DNA from: Verrucomicrobiales bacterium
GTDB taxonomy: Bacteria; Verrucomicrobiota; Verrucomicrobiia; Limisphaerales; J093
Assembly: GCA_024233215.1 (NCBI GenBank)
Contig: JACKPW010000013.1
Location: 98,909 to 162,908 of the forward strand
DNA: 64,000 nt
Reading direction: 5' to 3'
Numbering within the stretch: the stretch's first letter is position 1; each line of letters begins with the position of its first letter. The notes under the pieces were generated by a model that was not told where the DNA came from, ran no database searches, and worked only from the letters and a program-made list of their open reading frames with translations. The translations under genes were made by a program, and so were the position numbers. This document shows positions 34,063 through 42,306 of this stretch, piece by piece.

Positions 34063-35706
34063 TCAAGTCGTCCAAAAGTCCGGTCCCGGCAACGGCGGTT
34101 CTTCCAGCGGGAACCCAACCTCCAGCGGTTCCTCGGGCAACGGCGCAGCGGGGTCATCCGTCCCGGAATCCCACGGCATCAAATACTGGTGCTCCTCCGG
34201 CCGCGACACATGGTTCGGCACCTGCGGATCGGGGGGACACAGGTGTTCGCTCAACCACCGACCCGGGATGGTGTCCCGGAATCCCCCCGTCAACGGACTA
34301 AGGAAGAAGCCGGACAACCCATTCTCGGGGGAGGTCTCCGGCAACTCGAAGAACTCGGATTCGAGAACGGCGTCCCGCTTGGCGATGTCATCGGTGAGGG
34401 ATTCGCCGGAGCTGCTGCCGGCGGCGACACCCAACCGGCGGAAGTTGCGGTTGGTGTTGGAGCTGCGCCGCGTCTCGACCACCTCATGGGAGCCGAATAG
34501 CTGTGAAGCCCAAGCCGCCGTCTCGGGGCTGTTCAACCGCAGGATGGCCTTCGTGTTGCACTGGCCAACGAGTTCATCGGCGGCTTCTCGACCATAGACA
34601 TCGCGGAGCCCGTTGATGTCCTGAAACCCGAGAACCACCGCCGCCCCCTTGCTGCGCCCCTTGGTCATTAGAGCCGAAAGCCCGTCGAGCCGACCGGCCT
34701 GGCGCACCTCATCCAGGAAGATCCAGGTGCGTCGGGGGAGCAGTGCGTTTTCCGGCACCTCGTCCTGCGCGAGGATGAGTTCCGCCAGTCGCTTGAAGAG
34801 GAGGCGGTTGATGGTGTCGATGGCCGCCCGGTTGGCTTCATCGTTCCCGAGCACCAGCACTGACTCGCCCTCGACCCAGTCGCGCAGGCTGACCCGGCTC
34901 TCCGACCGTTCCCAGGCAGCGGCGATGATCTCGTAGGGGGCCGTGTAGGTGAGGATGGTCGAAAGGATGTTCTGGAAGGTCGCCTGGGGCTCGAAATAGC
35001 TGACGAGGTAAGCAGTGAGTTCGTGGGCTTTGAGCAACTTCCGCAGCCGACCGGCATCCCGCACCGTCAACAGGAGCTGGCGAAACGTCCATTCGCTGGG
35101 CCGTTCCTTGATGAAGCCCAGCAACGCGCCGTGCAGGAGGTGCCGGGCGGCATTGGAAAAGAACGGATTGCTGTCACGCTGGTTGGCGGGGATGAGGGTC
35201 GAGGCAACCTGAAGGGCGGAAGCCGGACAGGTGATGTCGGCAGCCATGTCCCAGGAAGCACTGCGGGCGTCGAGGGGATTGAGGATGTGGACGGGACAGG
35301 GCAAATCCATGCCGGCGAGAACCGACACCGCATCCTGCTTGGCGTCATAGACCAGGGCGCGCCGGTTGTAGCCGGGACGGACCTCAGAAAGGACCGATTG
35401 CATCAGGAGCCGTTGCAGGAGGGTCTTCCCCGAGCCGGTGGCGCCGACAAAGGCGAAATGGCCGGTGGCAATCCGTGAGGGGAGGGTGAGCGGGCCGAAG
35501 CGCAGCCCGTCATCCCCGAGATGGGGCGGCCGCCTCTGCGCGAGCTGACATTGGACCTCACGAGATCGACGGAGCGCGCGACCGCGGAGGTGCGAGGCGG
35601 AGATGCGAGGGTGACGTCCGGTCAGGGCACGAAGCGTGGCCGGCAGAAAGACGCAGGCAAGGAACAGACCGAGCAACCACCCCGGTCGAAACCAGTCCAA
35701 TGACAC
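34063..35706 (-). CDS. VirD4/TraD-type coupling ATPase (second copy)
   Basis: A 547-residue protein from a GTG start that has GGAGG 5 bases upstream. Longer readings start at ATG codons without such a site. The N-terminus has one membrane segment (about residues 10-28), then Walker A GATGSGKT at 88-95, Walker B RRTWIFLDEVRQ near 330 and 'DEVRQAGRLDGLSALMTKGRSKGAA', which is typical of TraD/TraG. The C-terminus is proline- and glutamate-rich. It is distant from the other coupling gene at 19906. Its first 28 codons and upstream region are duplicated at 37802-37934. Confidence 0.85.
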   Translation of the reverse strand: MSLDWFRPGWLLGLFLACVFLPATLRALTGRHPRISASHLRGRALRRSREVQCQLAQRRPPHLGDDGLRFGPLTLPSRIATGHFAFVGATGSGKTLLQRLLMQSVLSEVRPGYNRRALVYDAKQDAVSVLAGMDLPCPVHILNPLDARSASWDMAADITCPASALQVASTLIPANQRDSNPFFSNAARHLLHGALLGFIKERPSEWTFRQLLLTVRDAGRLRKLLKAHELTAYLVSYFEPQATFQNILSTILTYTAPYEIIAAAWERSESRVSLRDWVEGESVLVLGNDEANRAAIDTINRLLFKRLAELILAQDEVPENALLPRRTWIFLDEVRQAGRLDGLSALMTKGRSKGAAVVLGFQDINGLRDVYGREAADELVGQCNTKAILRLNSPETAAWASQLFGSHEVVETRRSSNTNRNFRRLGVAAGSSSGESLTDDIAKRDAVLESEFFELPETSPENGLSGFFLSPLTGGFRDTIPGRWLSEHLCPPDPQVPNHVSRPEEHQYLMPWDSGTDDPAAPLPEEPLEVGFPLEEPPLPGPDFWTT

Positions 35707-35752
35707 AGGCTCCTCCGTTACGGCTCGGACAACGTCCTGTCTGAATAGCGCA
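35620..35752. repeat. 133-bp direct repeat, copy A
   Basis: Covers the first 28 codons of the second coupling-protein gene plus its upstream region. Copy B is at 37802-37934, exactly 2182 bases away without gaps and with about six mismatches. The start codon and ribosome-binding site are kept in both copies. Confidence 0.85.
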
Positions 35753-35942
35753 GACGAGCGGAAGGCACAAGACCCGCCGAATTCGGACAGGGGATGCAGG
35801 GCATGCCCGTGACCCGAACTGGCCGACACCTACTTGCTCGCGTACGCGGTTTGTCAACCCTTCGACCCGGTGGATGGGCAGATCCCCCGTCATGACCTGG
35901 GCGATGAAGTTGGCCTGGAATCCCAGCCCCTCTGCGGGGGCG

Positions 35943-37532
35943 CTATGCCGAAGGGCGTCGTAACACTTGCCGGCTGCGGATGCGAAGCTGGCTCGCGAAG
36001 TCACGATGCTGCCGGTGCCTTGCCACGATCTTGTCGAAGAAACTGAGCGCTGCGGCATCCGACTGCTGCACCTGGAGCACCTCAGCCGCGGCAACCACCA
36101 TGACAATTGCGTGTTCAAAACCAGGGTGGCGGCTACCGTCGAGCATCACTTGAACCCCTGCCCGAGTGAGTCGGGCGCAGGTGTTCACGACGACGGTCTT
36201 GACAGCCTGGGCCGGCTCCTTCCACGTGGGCACAACCTCTTCCAGCGCACATCGCAACCGTCGACTCACCCGCTCCTCGGTCTCGTTGGGATCGTCGAAC
36301 CGAGCCAGCGCCTCCTGCAGTGATGTGGATACGCCGGCGGGCATATGCCGTTCGGGCCACCCAACCAGCCAGGCCATGATCACCGGCAGGATGAATGCCC
36401 GCGCCGTGGTCGCGCCCAGCCAATCGGGATATCCGTCGTCGCGGGCCATTTTCATAGCCTGGCGCCAATTGCCCGCCAGCATCAGGGCGCAGGCAGTCGT
36501 GCCATCCGTCGGCCCGCTGGTGAAGTGGTCGCCATCTCGCAGAAACAAGACTTGGTCCCCACCCGTTCCGCCGTCGACGAACGGGCCAGGGATGTGGCCA
36601 CCGTTTGGATCGCACGCCCGCTTCACCACCTGGAGCATCCAGTGGGTTTGTGCACCTCGCTCGCGCGCCGCATCGCTCAGATCGAGCAGGCGGCGGGGAA
36701 GGGGCTCGGCCCGGAACGCTTCCCAGCGCGCGGTGAGCAAGGACTCGCGGTCGGCGAGAACTTGCGCCGCACCAGCCAGATGGTCCGCCGCCAGTGCGCG
36801 TGACTCTAGGCCCTCCGGGATGTTCTGCAGGGCTTCTTTGGCTGCCCGCAACAAGCCTGCGGAGGCCTCCTGAGTGGCAAATGCCTCGAGCCAGTCGAGC
36901 CAGGCCTGAGGTCGCCACGGACGGTCCCGAAGGGCCAGTTCCCGCAAGCCGACCGCGCCGTGTCTCAACCGGACCGCTTCACGCAGCCACCGATCAGCCT
37001 CGCGCTCGCGATCGTGGCGGAGGACAGCGATGATCTCGTCCAACCAGGCGCCGCGCAGATCCGGCGGCATTGGCGCACATTCGAACAACGCCTGCACCGT
37101 CAGGCTACGACCTTCCCAAAGGTCCCGTCTCAGCCGGTGCATTCCTTGCGTCAACTCGCCGCCGCGCTGCCCGGGAGGGGCAGTCTCGCCCACGGCGCGG
37201 AGATAGCAGCTCTGCTCGTCCGCAATCGAAATCGACTTGGGCCTTGTGATGGCAAAGCCGTAATCGTCCTTCAGGGCCAGCGTTGCGAAGAGGGCGGCGT
37301 AGGCATCGCGCGCGAGCCTCATGTTCCGCTGCTCAAACGCCTTCCGCGTACGCTTGAACAGACGCTCGAGCTTGGGCGCAAAGTCGTCGTACGGATTATC
37401 GGGGCCACCGAACCCACGGACTCGGTCCATGCGCCGCCAGTCACCGAGCGCGGCCCGGAACCGTCGGTCGAATGACGCGATGTCCTTCAGGAGCGGATTG
37501 GGTCGGAGTTGGTGTTTTGCAGCCGCCTGCAT
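35943..37532 (-). CDS. Hypothetical helical protein, 529 aa (cargo between repeats)
   Basis: Not recognised. It is a long, mostly helical, charged and Trp/Arg-rich protein with no signal peptide. Patterns such as 'RDRPWRPQAWLDWLEAFATQEASAGLLRAAKEAL' suggest helical (TPR-like) repeats in the middle, and 'HAIVMVVAAAEVLQVQQSDAAALSFFDKI' near the C-terminus is another helix set. It is alone between the two 133-bp direct repeats, so it looks like cargo gained as a module. GC content is similar to its neighbours. A defence or regulatory role is possible but has no support in motifs. Confidence 0.55.
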   Translation of the reverse strand: MQAAAKHQLRPNPLLKDIASFDRRFRAALGDWRRMDRVRGFGGPDNPYDDFAPKLERLFKRTRKAFEQRNMRLARDAYAALFATLALKDDYGFAITRPKSISIADEQSCYLRAVGETAPPGQRGGELTQGMHRLRRDLWEGRSLTVQALFECAPMPPDLRGAWLDEIIAVLRHDREREADRWLREAVRLRHGAVGLRELALRDRPWRPQAWLDWLEAFATQEASAGLLRAAKEALQNIPEGLESRALAADHLAGAAQVLADRESLLTARWEAFRAEPLPRRLLDLSDAARERGAQTHWMLQVVKRACDPNGGHIPGPFVDGGTGGDQVLFLRDGDHFTSGPTDGTTACALMLAGNWRQAMKMARDDGYPDWLGATTARAFILPVIMAWLVGWPERHMPAGVSTSLQEALARFDDPNETEERVSRRLRCALEEVVPTWKEPAQAVKTVVVNTCARLTRAGVQVMLDGSRHPGFEHAIVMVVAAAEVLQVQQSDAAALSFFDKIVARHRQHRDFASQLRIRSRQVLRRPSA

Positions 37533-37765
37533 GGGTCGAGACTAGATTCGCTGGCGCGTTCCGCAAGCATCCGGCACTTTGCTTCGACTGCTGCAACATG
37601 ACCACAACCCGCCAGCGTAACCAAAGGATCGTCGAGATGCGTGCACCCACGAATGGCAGAGGCGGCTAGCGGTGATCCGACTCGAGTGGAGTATCCCGTC
37701 GTGGCCTCCGAATCCGCGTCGTCGGGAGGGGTAAGGCCGGACCATCGGAACTGCGGGTGTTTCAT

Positions 37766-37888
37766 CTAAGAATGGACTTCGCGGGTAGCGGCAGAGGGTG
37801 CGGCCAGGGCACGAAGCGCGGCCGCCAGAAAGACGCAGGCAAGGAACAGACCGAGCAACCACCCCGGTCGAAACCAGTCCAATGACAC
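37766..37888 (-). pseudogene. Truncated start of the coupling-protein gene (copy B)
   Basis: GTG start with the GGAGG ribosome-binding site, followed by the same opening SLDWFRPGWLLGLFLACVFL as the gene at 34063-35706. After about 28 codons the sequence diverges and stops at 37766, giving a 40-residue leader with one membrane helix. It is the broken end of a 133-bp duplication. It could still be translated. Confidence 0.75.
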
Positions 37889-37934
37889 AGGCTCCTCCGT
37901 TTCGGCTCGGACAACTTCCAGTCTGAATAGCGCA
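37802..37934. repeat. 133-bp direct repeat, copy B
   Basis: Matches 35620-35752 base for base with about six substitutions and no gap. It includes the GTG start and ribosome-binding site of the coupling protein. Its downstream neighbour on the plus strand is the cassette starting at 38353. Confidence 0.85.
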
Positions 37935-38352
37935 AAGCGGCGTATTGTACATGAGCCGCCGAGTCCGGACTGAGGAGCATCACGGCGAGCTGGCCGCCGC
38001 AACGGGGAGTGATTGCTTGTGGGAGGGTCCCTCGATCGACGAGGCAGGTTGCCGGGGGCTTCCATCACCAACCTGCGGACGCCCCACTGACCGTGCCGGG
38101 AGACCCCTTGGCAGCAGCCCGGGAGCCTTGGCATGTCAGTGTTTACTGGTTGCTCAGTGCGGTGCAGACGTGTAGCATCGCGTCCCGTGAAGTCCGTATT
38201 CGACCAGCTGGGTCCGACGGTGGGGAGGATCGGCAGCGAGGACCGCCGCCGGCTCGTTCTCGCCCCGGTTGGGCTTCTTGTCCAGAGGAGCTCCAATGGT
38301 CCCTCGCTGGGATTGACGCTGGGAGGAGCAGGGCAATCGGCTCCTGAACAAG

Positions 38353-38898
38353 ATGGGCGAGAATAGGTTGACTGAACCTTCCAACTGCTGCCTACCGCTC
38401 GGTGAGCAGGTCTACCTCGAAGTGCGGAAGGACTACAACGCCTCAGAGTTGGAGGCGAGTGGACGCTATGACAAATGGATACTCACCCTGTCCGGTGGGG
38501 CGTTGGGGATATCCATCACTTTCGTGGAGAAGATAGCGAAGAATCCCAATCCAGACACGCTCTGGTTGCTTGGGGTCGCCTGGGTGTTCTTGGTGTTGGC
38601 CTTGCTGTCTGCGCTCTGGTCACTGGTTACCAGTCAGTTGGGGATTCGTGAGACGCGGGATGAGCTTGATTTGGCGCAGAGCGAGGGTCGAGCCCCGAGC
38701 TTGACGTATCCCAAGCGCTTCACGCGGATTACTGGGATCCTGAACTGGGTCTCTCTGGGCGTGTTCACTTTAGGCGTCTCCTGTCTTTGCGCTTTCAGCT
38801 TCGCAAACCTCCGTGCCCTTCACCATGAACAAGAACGAGGGATCCAGCATGAAACAACCCAGACCACAAACATCACGGCGACAGCCACCAAGGACTAG
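38353..38898 (+). CDS. Small membrane protein, 181 aa
   Basis: Not assigned to a known family with certainty. There are about three hydrophobic segments: ILTLSGGALGISITFV, LLGVAWVFLVLALLSALWSLV, and WVSLGVFTLGVSCLCAFSF. The N-terminal YDKWILTLSGGALGISITF pattern is seen in small integral membrane proteins of mobile elements, reminiscent of SLATT-like two-helix proteins of defence systems. The second and third segments are separated by a polar loop. No ribosome-binding site is clear. It is followed by two proline-rich small open frames and then the transposon end. Confidence 0.55.
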   Translation: MGENRLTEPSNCCLPLGEQVYLEVRKDYNASELEASGRYDKWILTLSGGALGISITFVEKIAKNPNPDTLWLLGVAWVFLVLALLSALWSLVTSQLGIRETRDELDLAQSEGRAPSLTYPKRFTRITGILNWVSLGVFTLGVSCLCAFSFANLRALHHEQERGIQHETTQTTNITATATKD

Positions 38899-39010
38899 CG
38901 TTCCCGTCTCGACCTCGAGAGGCGGTCGTACAGGGCTTGGCACTCATGGTTACGTCGCGCCTCGTCCACCCATTTCCAAGCCCAAGCCGGGAGGCACGAA
39001 GCAGCCTTGA
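38849..39010 (+). CDS. Small basic proline-rich ORF, 53 aa
   Basis: Low-confidence gene. The protein is very basic and proline-rich (MKQPRPQTSRRQPPRTS..., ending KPKPGGTKQP). A GAGGG ribosome-binding site lies 8 bases upstream, and the frame overlaps the end of the membrane protein gene. Such tiny Arg/Pro-rich frames may be disordered nucleic-acid binders or chance frames. Its neighbour at 39021 has a similar composition, which slightly favours a real gene. Confidence 0.35.
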   Translation: MKQPRPQTSRRQPPRTSVPVSTSRGGRTGLGTHGYVAPRPPISKPKPGGTKQP

Positions 39011-39020
39011 CAAACCTCCG

Positions 39021-39143
39021 ATGAGCACCAAGAAACCCGCCCCATCGTCCAAGGGGCAGAGCAAGAAGGTCACCGCCGGCCATTTGAGCCCGCCACCACC
39101 ACGGCCACCACGACCGAGGCCAGCGAGTTCAAAGGGGAACTGA
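39021..39143 (+). CDS. Small Lys/Pro-rich ORF, stop codon supplied by transposon end
   Basis: A 40-residue frame (MSTKKPAPSSKGQSKK..., then PPPPRPPRPRP) beginning 10 bases after the previous small ORF. Its stop TGA is the first three bases of the transposon's left inverted repeat (39141), so the original frame was probably cut by the insertion and its native end is lost. No function can be assigned. Confidence 0.3.
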   Translation: MSTKKPAPSSKGQSKKVTAGHLSPPPPRPPRPRPASSKGN

Positions 39144-39168
39144 GCGCGCCCGCGGTAATTGAGGCTGG
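39141..39168 (+). repeat. Left terminal inverted repeat of the transposon
   Basis: Starts TGAGCGCGC and contains CGGTAA at positions 13-18 of the repeat. It matches the reverse complement of 43613-43640 at 23 of 28 positions. A second shared box GCTGATC follows at 39179-39185, about one helical turn further away than in the right end. Confidence 0.75.
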
Positions 39169-39253
39169 CGCAGTGGATGCTGATCAAGGTGGGTGAGGGA
39201 AAGGCAGGGGGCACCCTCGATTTGGGTGATTGGGAAGCGGGCGAGAAGGGAGG

Positions 39254-39904
39254 ATGAAGTCCCCGCGAGGCTTGCCCCGCGGGGACTTGTTCTATGCGCT
39301 TTGGGTTGTGGGCTCAAAAGCGGCAGAGAACGGGTGCCGGAAACAGCCGGCGGACCAGTGCCTATACCGGTTGCTCGAATGCGTCGATGAAGAACTGGCG
39401 CAGCGGGTGCGGGCAGGAGGGTGCAGGCACTGCGCCGAGGGGGTGCTCCACCAGGCTCATTACGCGCGCAAACCCCGCGGTGGCCCCGAAGAGTGGACCA
39501 AGCGCCAGAGCTTCTGCTGCGACCGGGACGGTTGCCGGCGACGCCACACGCCCCCGTCGGTGCGGTTCCTCGGGCGCAAGGTCCATGTCGGTTTCCTGGT
39601 GGTGCTCAAGACGGCGCTGCACCAGGGACTCAAGCCGGACCGTTTGGCGCAGTTGCGCCGGGTCGTGCCGGAGATCGACCGGCGAACGGTGGCACGATGG
39701 CGGCAGTGGTGGGCGGAGCACTTCCTGGCCACCGCCTTCTGGAAGGTCGCCCGCGGCCGTTTCATCCCGCCGTTGTCGTCGGAGCAGGTGCCGCTGGGAT
39801 GGTGCGAGCGTTTCCCCGTCGATACCCCCGACGGACTGGTCAAGTTGCTGCGATGGCTCAGCCCGATCACCACCGTTTCCACCGTCGCGGAGGTCGTTAT
39901 GTGA
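39254..39904 (+). CDS. Zinc-ribbon / HTH-like protein of the transposon (DUF6431-like)
   Basis: A protein of up to 216 residues from the ATG at 39254. Two Cys pairs (CRHC near residue 49, and CCDRDGCRRRH near residue 81) look like a zinc ribbon. They are followed by 'TPPSVRFLGRKVHVGFLVVLKTALHQG' and a helix-turn-helix-like 'DRLAQLRRVVPEIDRRTVARWRQWW'. This is the protein that precedes the DDE integrase in transposons of this type and may bind DNA ends or targets. The start is uncertain: the ATG is followed at once by a perfect 11-bp hairpin (39257-39288), so a later non-ATG start is possible. Confidence 0.6.
   Translation: MKSPRGLPRGDLFYALWVVGSKAAENGCRKQPADQCLYRLLECVDEELAQRVRAGGCRHCAEGVLHQAHYARKPRGGPEEWTKRQSFCCDRDGCRRRHTPPSVRFLGRKVHVGFLVVLKTALHQGLKPDRLAQLRRVVPEIDRRTVARWRQWWAEHFLATAFWKVARGRFIPPLSSEQVPLGWCERFPVDTPDGLVKLLRWLSPITTVSTVAEVVM
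39257..39288 (+). promoter_or_regulatory. Perfect hairpin at the start of the transposon operon
   Basis: AAGTCCCCGCG (39257-39267), loop of 10, then CGCGGGGACTT (39278-39288). It overlaps the first codons of the zinc-ribbon gene and could hide the start in a stem or act as an attenuator. Confidence 0.5.
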
Positions 39905-39994
39905 GGGGGCGGATTTTCCCCGCAGAGGATGCCACTGGCCCGATGGTGCGGGGGTCAATACAAGGAGCGCGTCGCCACCGATGGGCGCCAAAAA

Positions 39995-41479
39995 ATGAAC
40001 GACGCCGCTTCTCTCACTGATCCGAGTTGTGCTCGCACTCCCGAGCGGTGGGCCCGCTTTCGCTTCGGCGTGGTGGGCCAACTGCTGGCCGCCCCGCCGG
40101 CGCCGGGGGAACTTCAGGCGCAACTCCGAGTTCTGGCCGCCGAGTCCTGGCGGCACCCGGTCACCGGCCAGCCGGTGCACTTCGGCCTTTCCACCATCGA
40201 GCGTTGGTACTATGCCGCCCGGGCGGCCCGCGATCCGGTCCAGGCGCTCACCCGGCGCCCGCGCTCCGATCAGGGCACCCATCGGGCCATCTCCTCCCGG
40301 GCCGCCGAGTGGTTGAGCACCCAGTATCGGGAACATCCCAGTTGGACCTACCAACTCCACGCCGACAACCTCGCCGTGCGTCTGGAAGCCGATCCGGCCA
40401 GTGGGCCCATCCCCTCCTACGCTTCGGTCAAGCGCTTCCTCCAAGCCCACGGCATGATCAAGCGCCCCCGGCGGGGGCCGGCCAGGAGTCCCGGCGCCCG
40501 CCAGGCCGAGACCCGCTACGAGGCCCGCGAGGTGCGCAGTTACCAGAGCGAGTATGTCAACGCTCTCTGGCATCTGGACTTCCACCACGGCTCGGTGCGC
40601 GTGCTCCTGGCCAACGGCCAGTGGGCCTATCCGCTTCTGCTGGGCATCCTCGACGATCACTCCCGCCTCGGCTGCCATGCCCAGTGGTACCTCACCGAAG
40701 GGGCCGAGGAACTGGTTCACGGCCTGGGCCAGGCCTTTCAGAAACGCGGCCTGCCCCGCGCGCTCATGAGCGACAACGGCTCGGCCATGATCGCCGCCGA
40801 GACCCGCCAGGGCCTCGAACGGCTGGGCATCCTGCACGAACTCACGCTGCCCTTCTCCCCCTACCAGAACGGCAAGCAGGAAACCTGGTGGAACCAGGTC
40901 GAAGGCCGCCTCCTGCCCATGCTCGAAGGGGTCCCCGACCTCACCCTCGCCCAACTCAACGAGGCCACCCTCGCCTGGCTCGAAATCGAATACCAACGCC
41001 GCCCTCACCGCGAACTCGGGCAGCGCACGCCCCTCCAATGCTTCCTCGAAGGCCGTGATGTCGGCCGTCCCACTCCCTCCGGTGACGCCCTCCGCGAGGC
41101 CTTCACCGCCGAAATCACCCGCTCCCAGCGCCGCAGTGACGGCACCTTGAGCCTCCTGGGGCGCCGCTTCGAAATCCCTTCCCGCTACCGTCACTTCGCC
41201 CGCGTCCACGTCCGTTACGCCGCCTGGGACCTGAGCCACGTCCACCTCGTCGATCCCCTCTCCGGCACTCTCCTGGCCCGGCTCTATCCCCTGGACAAGG
41301 CCCGCAATGCCGAGGGCCAGCGCGCCCCCAAACCCGCCCTCATCGACGCGCCCACCACCGAACCGGCCTCCGGGATGGCGCCTCTGTTGCAGAAGATCCT
41401 CCGCCAATACGCCACCACCGGTCTGCCTCCGGCCTATCTGCCCAAGGACGACCTCCCACCCCTTCCCCCAACCCCATGA
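39995..41479 (+). CDS. DDE integrase / transposase of the transposon
   Basis: A 494-residue rve-type transposase. The catalytic triad can be placed at Asp195 (HLDFHHG), Asp260 (MSDNGSA) and Glu296 (NGKQETWW), a DD(35)E spacing. An N-terminal segment (about 30-165) has HTH-like helices including the 'SYASVKRFLQAHGM' recognition-type helix, and the C-terminal domain is the Mu-type beta barrel (SLLGRRFEIPSRYRHFARVHVRY). It cuts and joins element ends. The ATG at 39995 is preferred to an upstream start at 39929. It overlaps the ExeA-like gene by ATGA. Confidence 0.88.
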   Translation: MNDAASLTDPSCARTPERWARFRFGVVGQLLAAPPAPGELQAQLRVLAAESWRHPVTGQPVHFGLSTIERWYYAARAARDPVQALTRRPRSDQGTHRAISSRAAEWLSTQYREHPSWTYQLHADNLAVRLEADPASGPIPSYASVKRFLQAHGMIKRPRRGPARSPGARQAETRYEAREVRSYQSEYVNALWHLDFHHGSVRVLLANGQWAYPLLLGILDDHSRLGCHAQWYLTEGAEELVHGLGQAFQKRGLPRALMSDNGSAMIAAETRQGLERLGILHELTLPFSPYQNGKQETWWNQVEGRLLPMLEGVPDLTLAQLNEATLAWLEIEYQRRPHRELGQRTPLQCFLEGRDVGRPTPSGDALREAFTAEITRSQRRSDGTLSLLGRRFEIPSRYRHFARVHVRYAAWDLSHVHLVDPLSGTLLARLYPLDKARNAEGQRAPKPALIDAPTTEPASGMAPLLQKILRQYATTGLPPAYLPKDDLPPLPPTP

Positions 41480-42306
41480 GCAAGAAACTCCTCGCCCTCT
41501 ACGGCCTCAAGTTCAATCCCTTCAGCTCCCAGGTGCCCACCGACGCCCTCTGGTCCCCGCCCCCAATCGAGGACTTCTGCTGGCGCATCGAGCAGCAGAT
41601 CGGCGAAGGCGGCTTCGCCCTGGTTACCGGCGACCCGGGCACCGGCAAGAGCGCCGCCCTGCGTCTCCTGGCCCAGCGCCTGGCCCGGGTGCGCGATCTC
41701 TCCCTCGGGGTCCTCACCCGGCCCCAGGCCTCCCTGGCCGACTTCTACCGCGAACTCGGTCACCTCTTCGGCGTGGCCCTTTCGCCCCACAACCGCTGGG
41801 CCAGCGCCAGGGTCTTGCGCGAAAAGTGGCTCCAACATCAGGAAAGCTCCCGCTGGCGGCCCCTCCTCCTCGTCGACGAAGCCCAGGAGATGGGCTTGGC
41901 CGTCTTCTCCGAACTGCGCCTGCTCGCCAGCGCCGATCTCGACAGCCGCTCCATCCTCACCGTCGTCCTGGCCGGCGACTCCCGCCTGGGCAGCCGCCTC
42001 GAGTCCGTGGACCTCTTGCCCCTGGCCAGTCGCATCCGCAGTCGCCTCCGCACCCAGGCCCTTTCACCCCAGCAACTCCTGGCCTGCCTCCAACATCTCT
42101 TGAACGCCGCCGGCAATCCCAAGCTCCTCTCCCCCGCACTGCTCCAAACCTTGAGCGAACACGCCGCCGGCAACCTCCGCCTCCTCATCAACCTCGGCAA
42201 CGACCTTCTCCAGGCCGCCCTGCGCCAGGAACGCGACCTCCTCGACGAGAAACTCTACTTCGAGGTCTTCGCCTCCGAGCCCAAGCCCCGGACCAAACGC
42301 CCATGA
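41476..42306 (+). CDS. ExeA/TniB-like AAA ATPase of the transposon
   Basis: A 276-residue protein opening MSKKLLALYGLKFNPF, typical of ExeA/GspA and TniB-like AAA proteins. Walker A is GDPGTGKS at residues 52-59, Walker B LLLVDEAQEM near 131-140, and 'LAGDSRLGSRL' is the sensor region. In transposons of the Tn7/Mu/Tn5053 kind this ATPase chooses targets and activates the integrase. It is translated by coupling (ATGA) with the integrase and with the next gene. Confidence 0.88.
   Translation: MSKKLLALYGLKFNPFSSQVPTDALWSPPPIEDFCWRIEQQIGEGGFALVTGDPGTGKSAALRLLAQRLARVRDLSLGVLTRPQASLADFYRELGHLFGVALSPHNRWASARVLREKWLQHQESSRWRPLLLVDEAQEMGLAVFSELRLLASADLDSRSILTVVLAGDSRLGSRLESVDLLPLASRIRSRLRTQALSPQQLLACLQHLLNAAGNPKLLSPALLQTLSEHAAGNLRLLINLGNDLLQAALRQERDLLDEKLYFEVFASEPKPRTKRP

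Larger units (their letters stand above)
37533..38352. other. Gene-poor region containing repeat copy B
   Basis: 820 bases without a convincing gene. It carries the second 133-bp direct repeat (37802-37934), including a dead start of the coupling-protein gene. The rest (37533-37765 and 37935-38352) shows no clear motif. Confidence 0.45.

Noticed and set aside
37766..38296. 176-codon minus-strand frame around repeat copy B
   Set aside because: Only the last 40 codons, starting at the duplicated GTG, resemble a real protein. The upstream part lacks any pattern.
39362..41407. 681-codon frame on the minus strand through the transposon integrase
   Set aside because: Antisense of the zinc-ribbon and integrase genes, whose catalytic motifs are certain.
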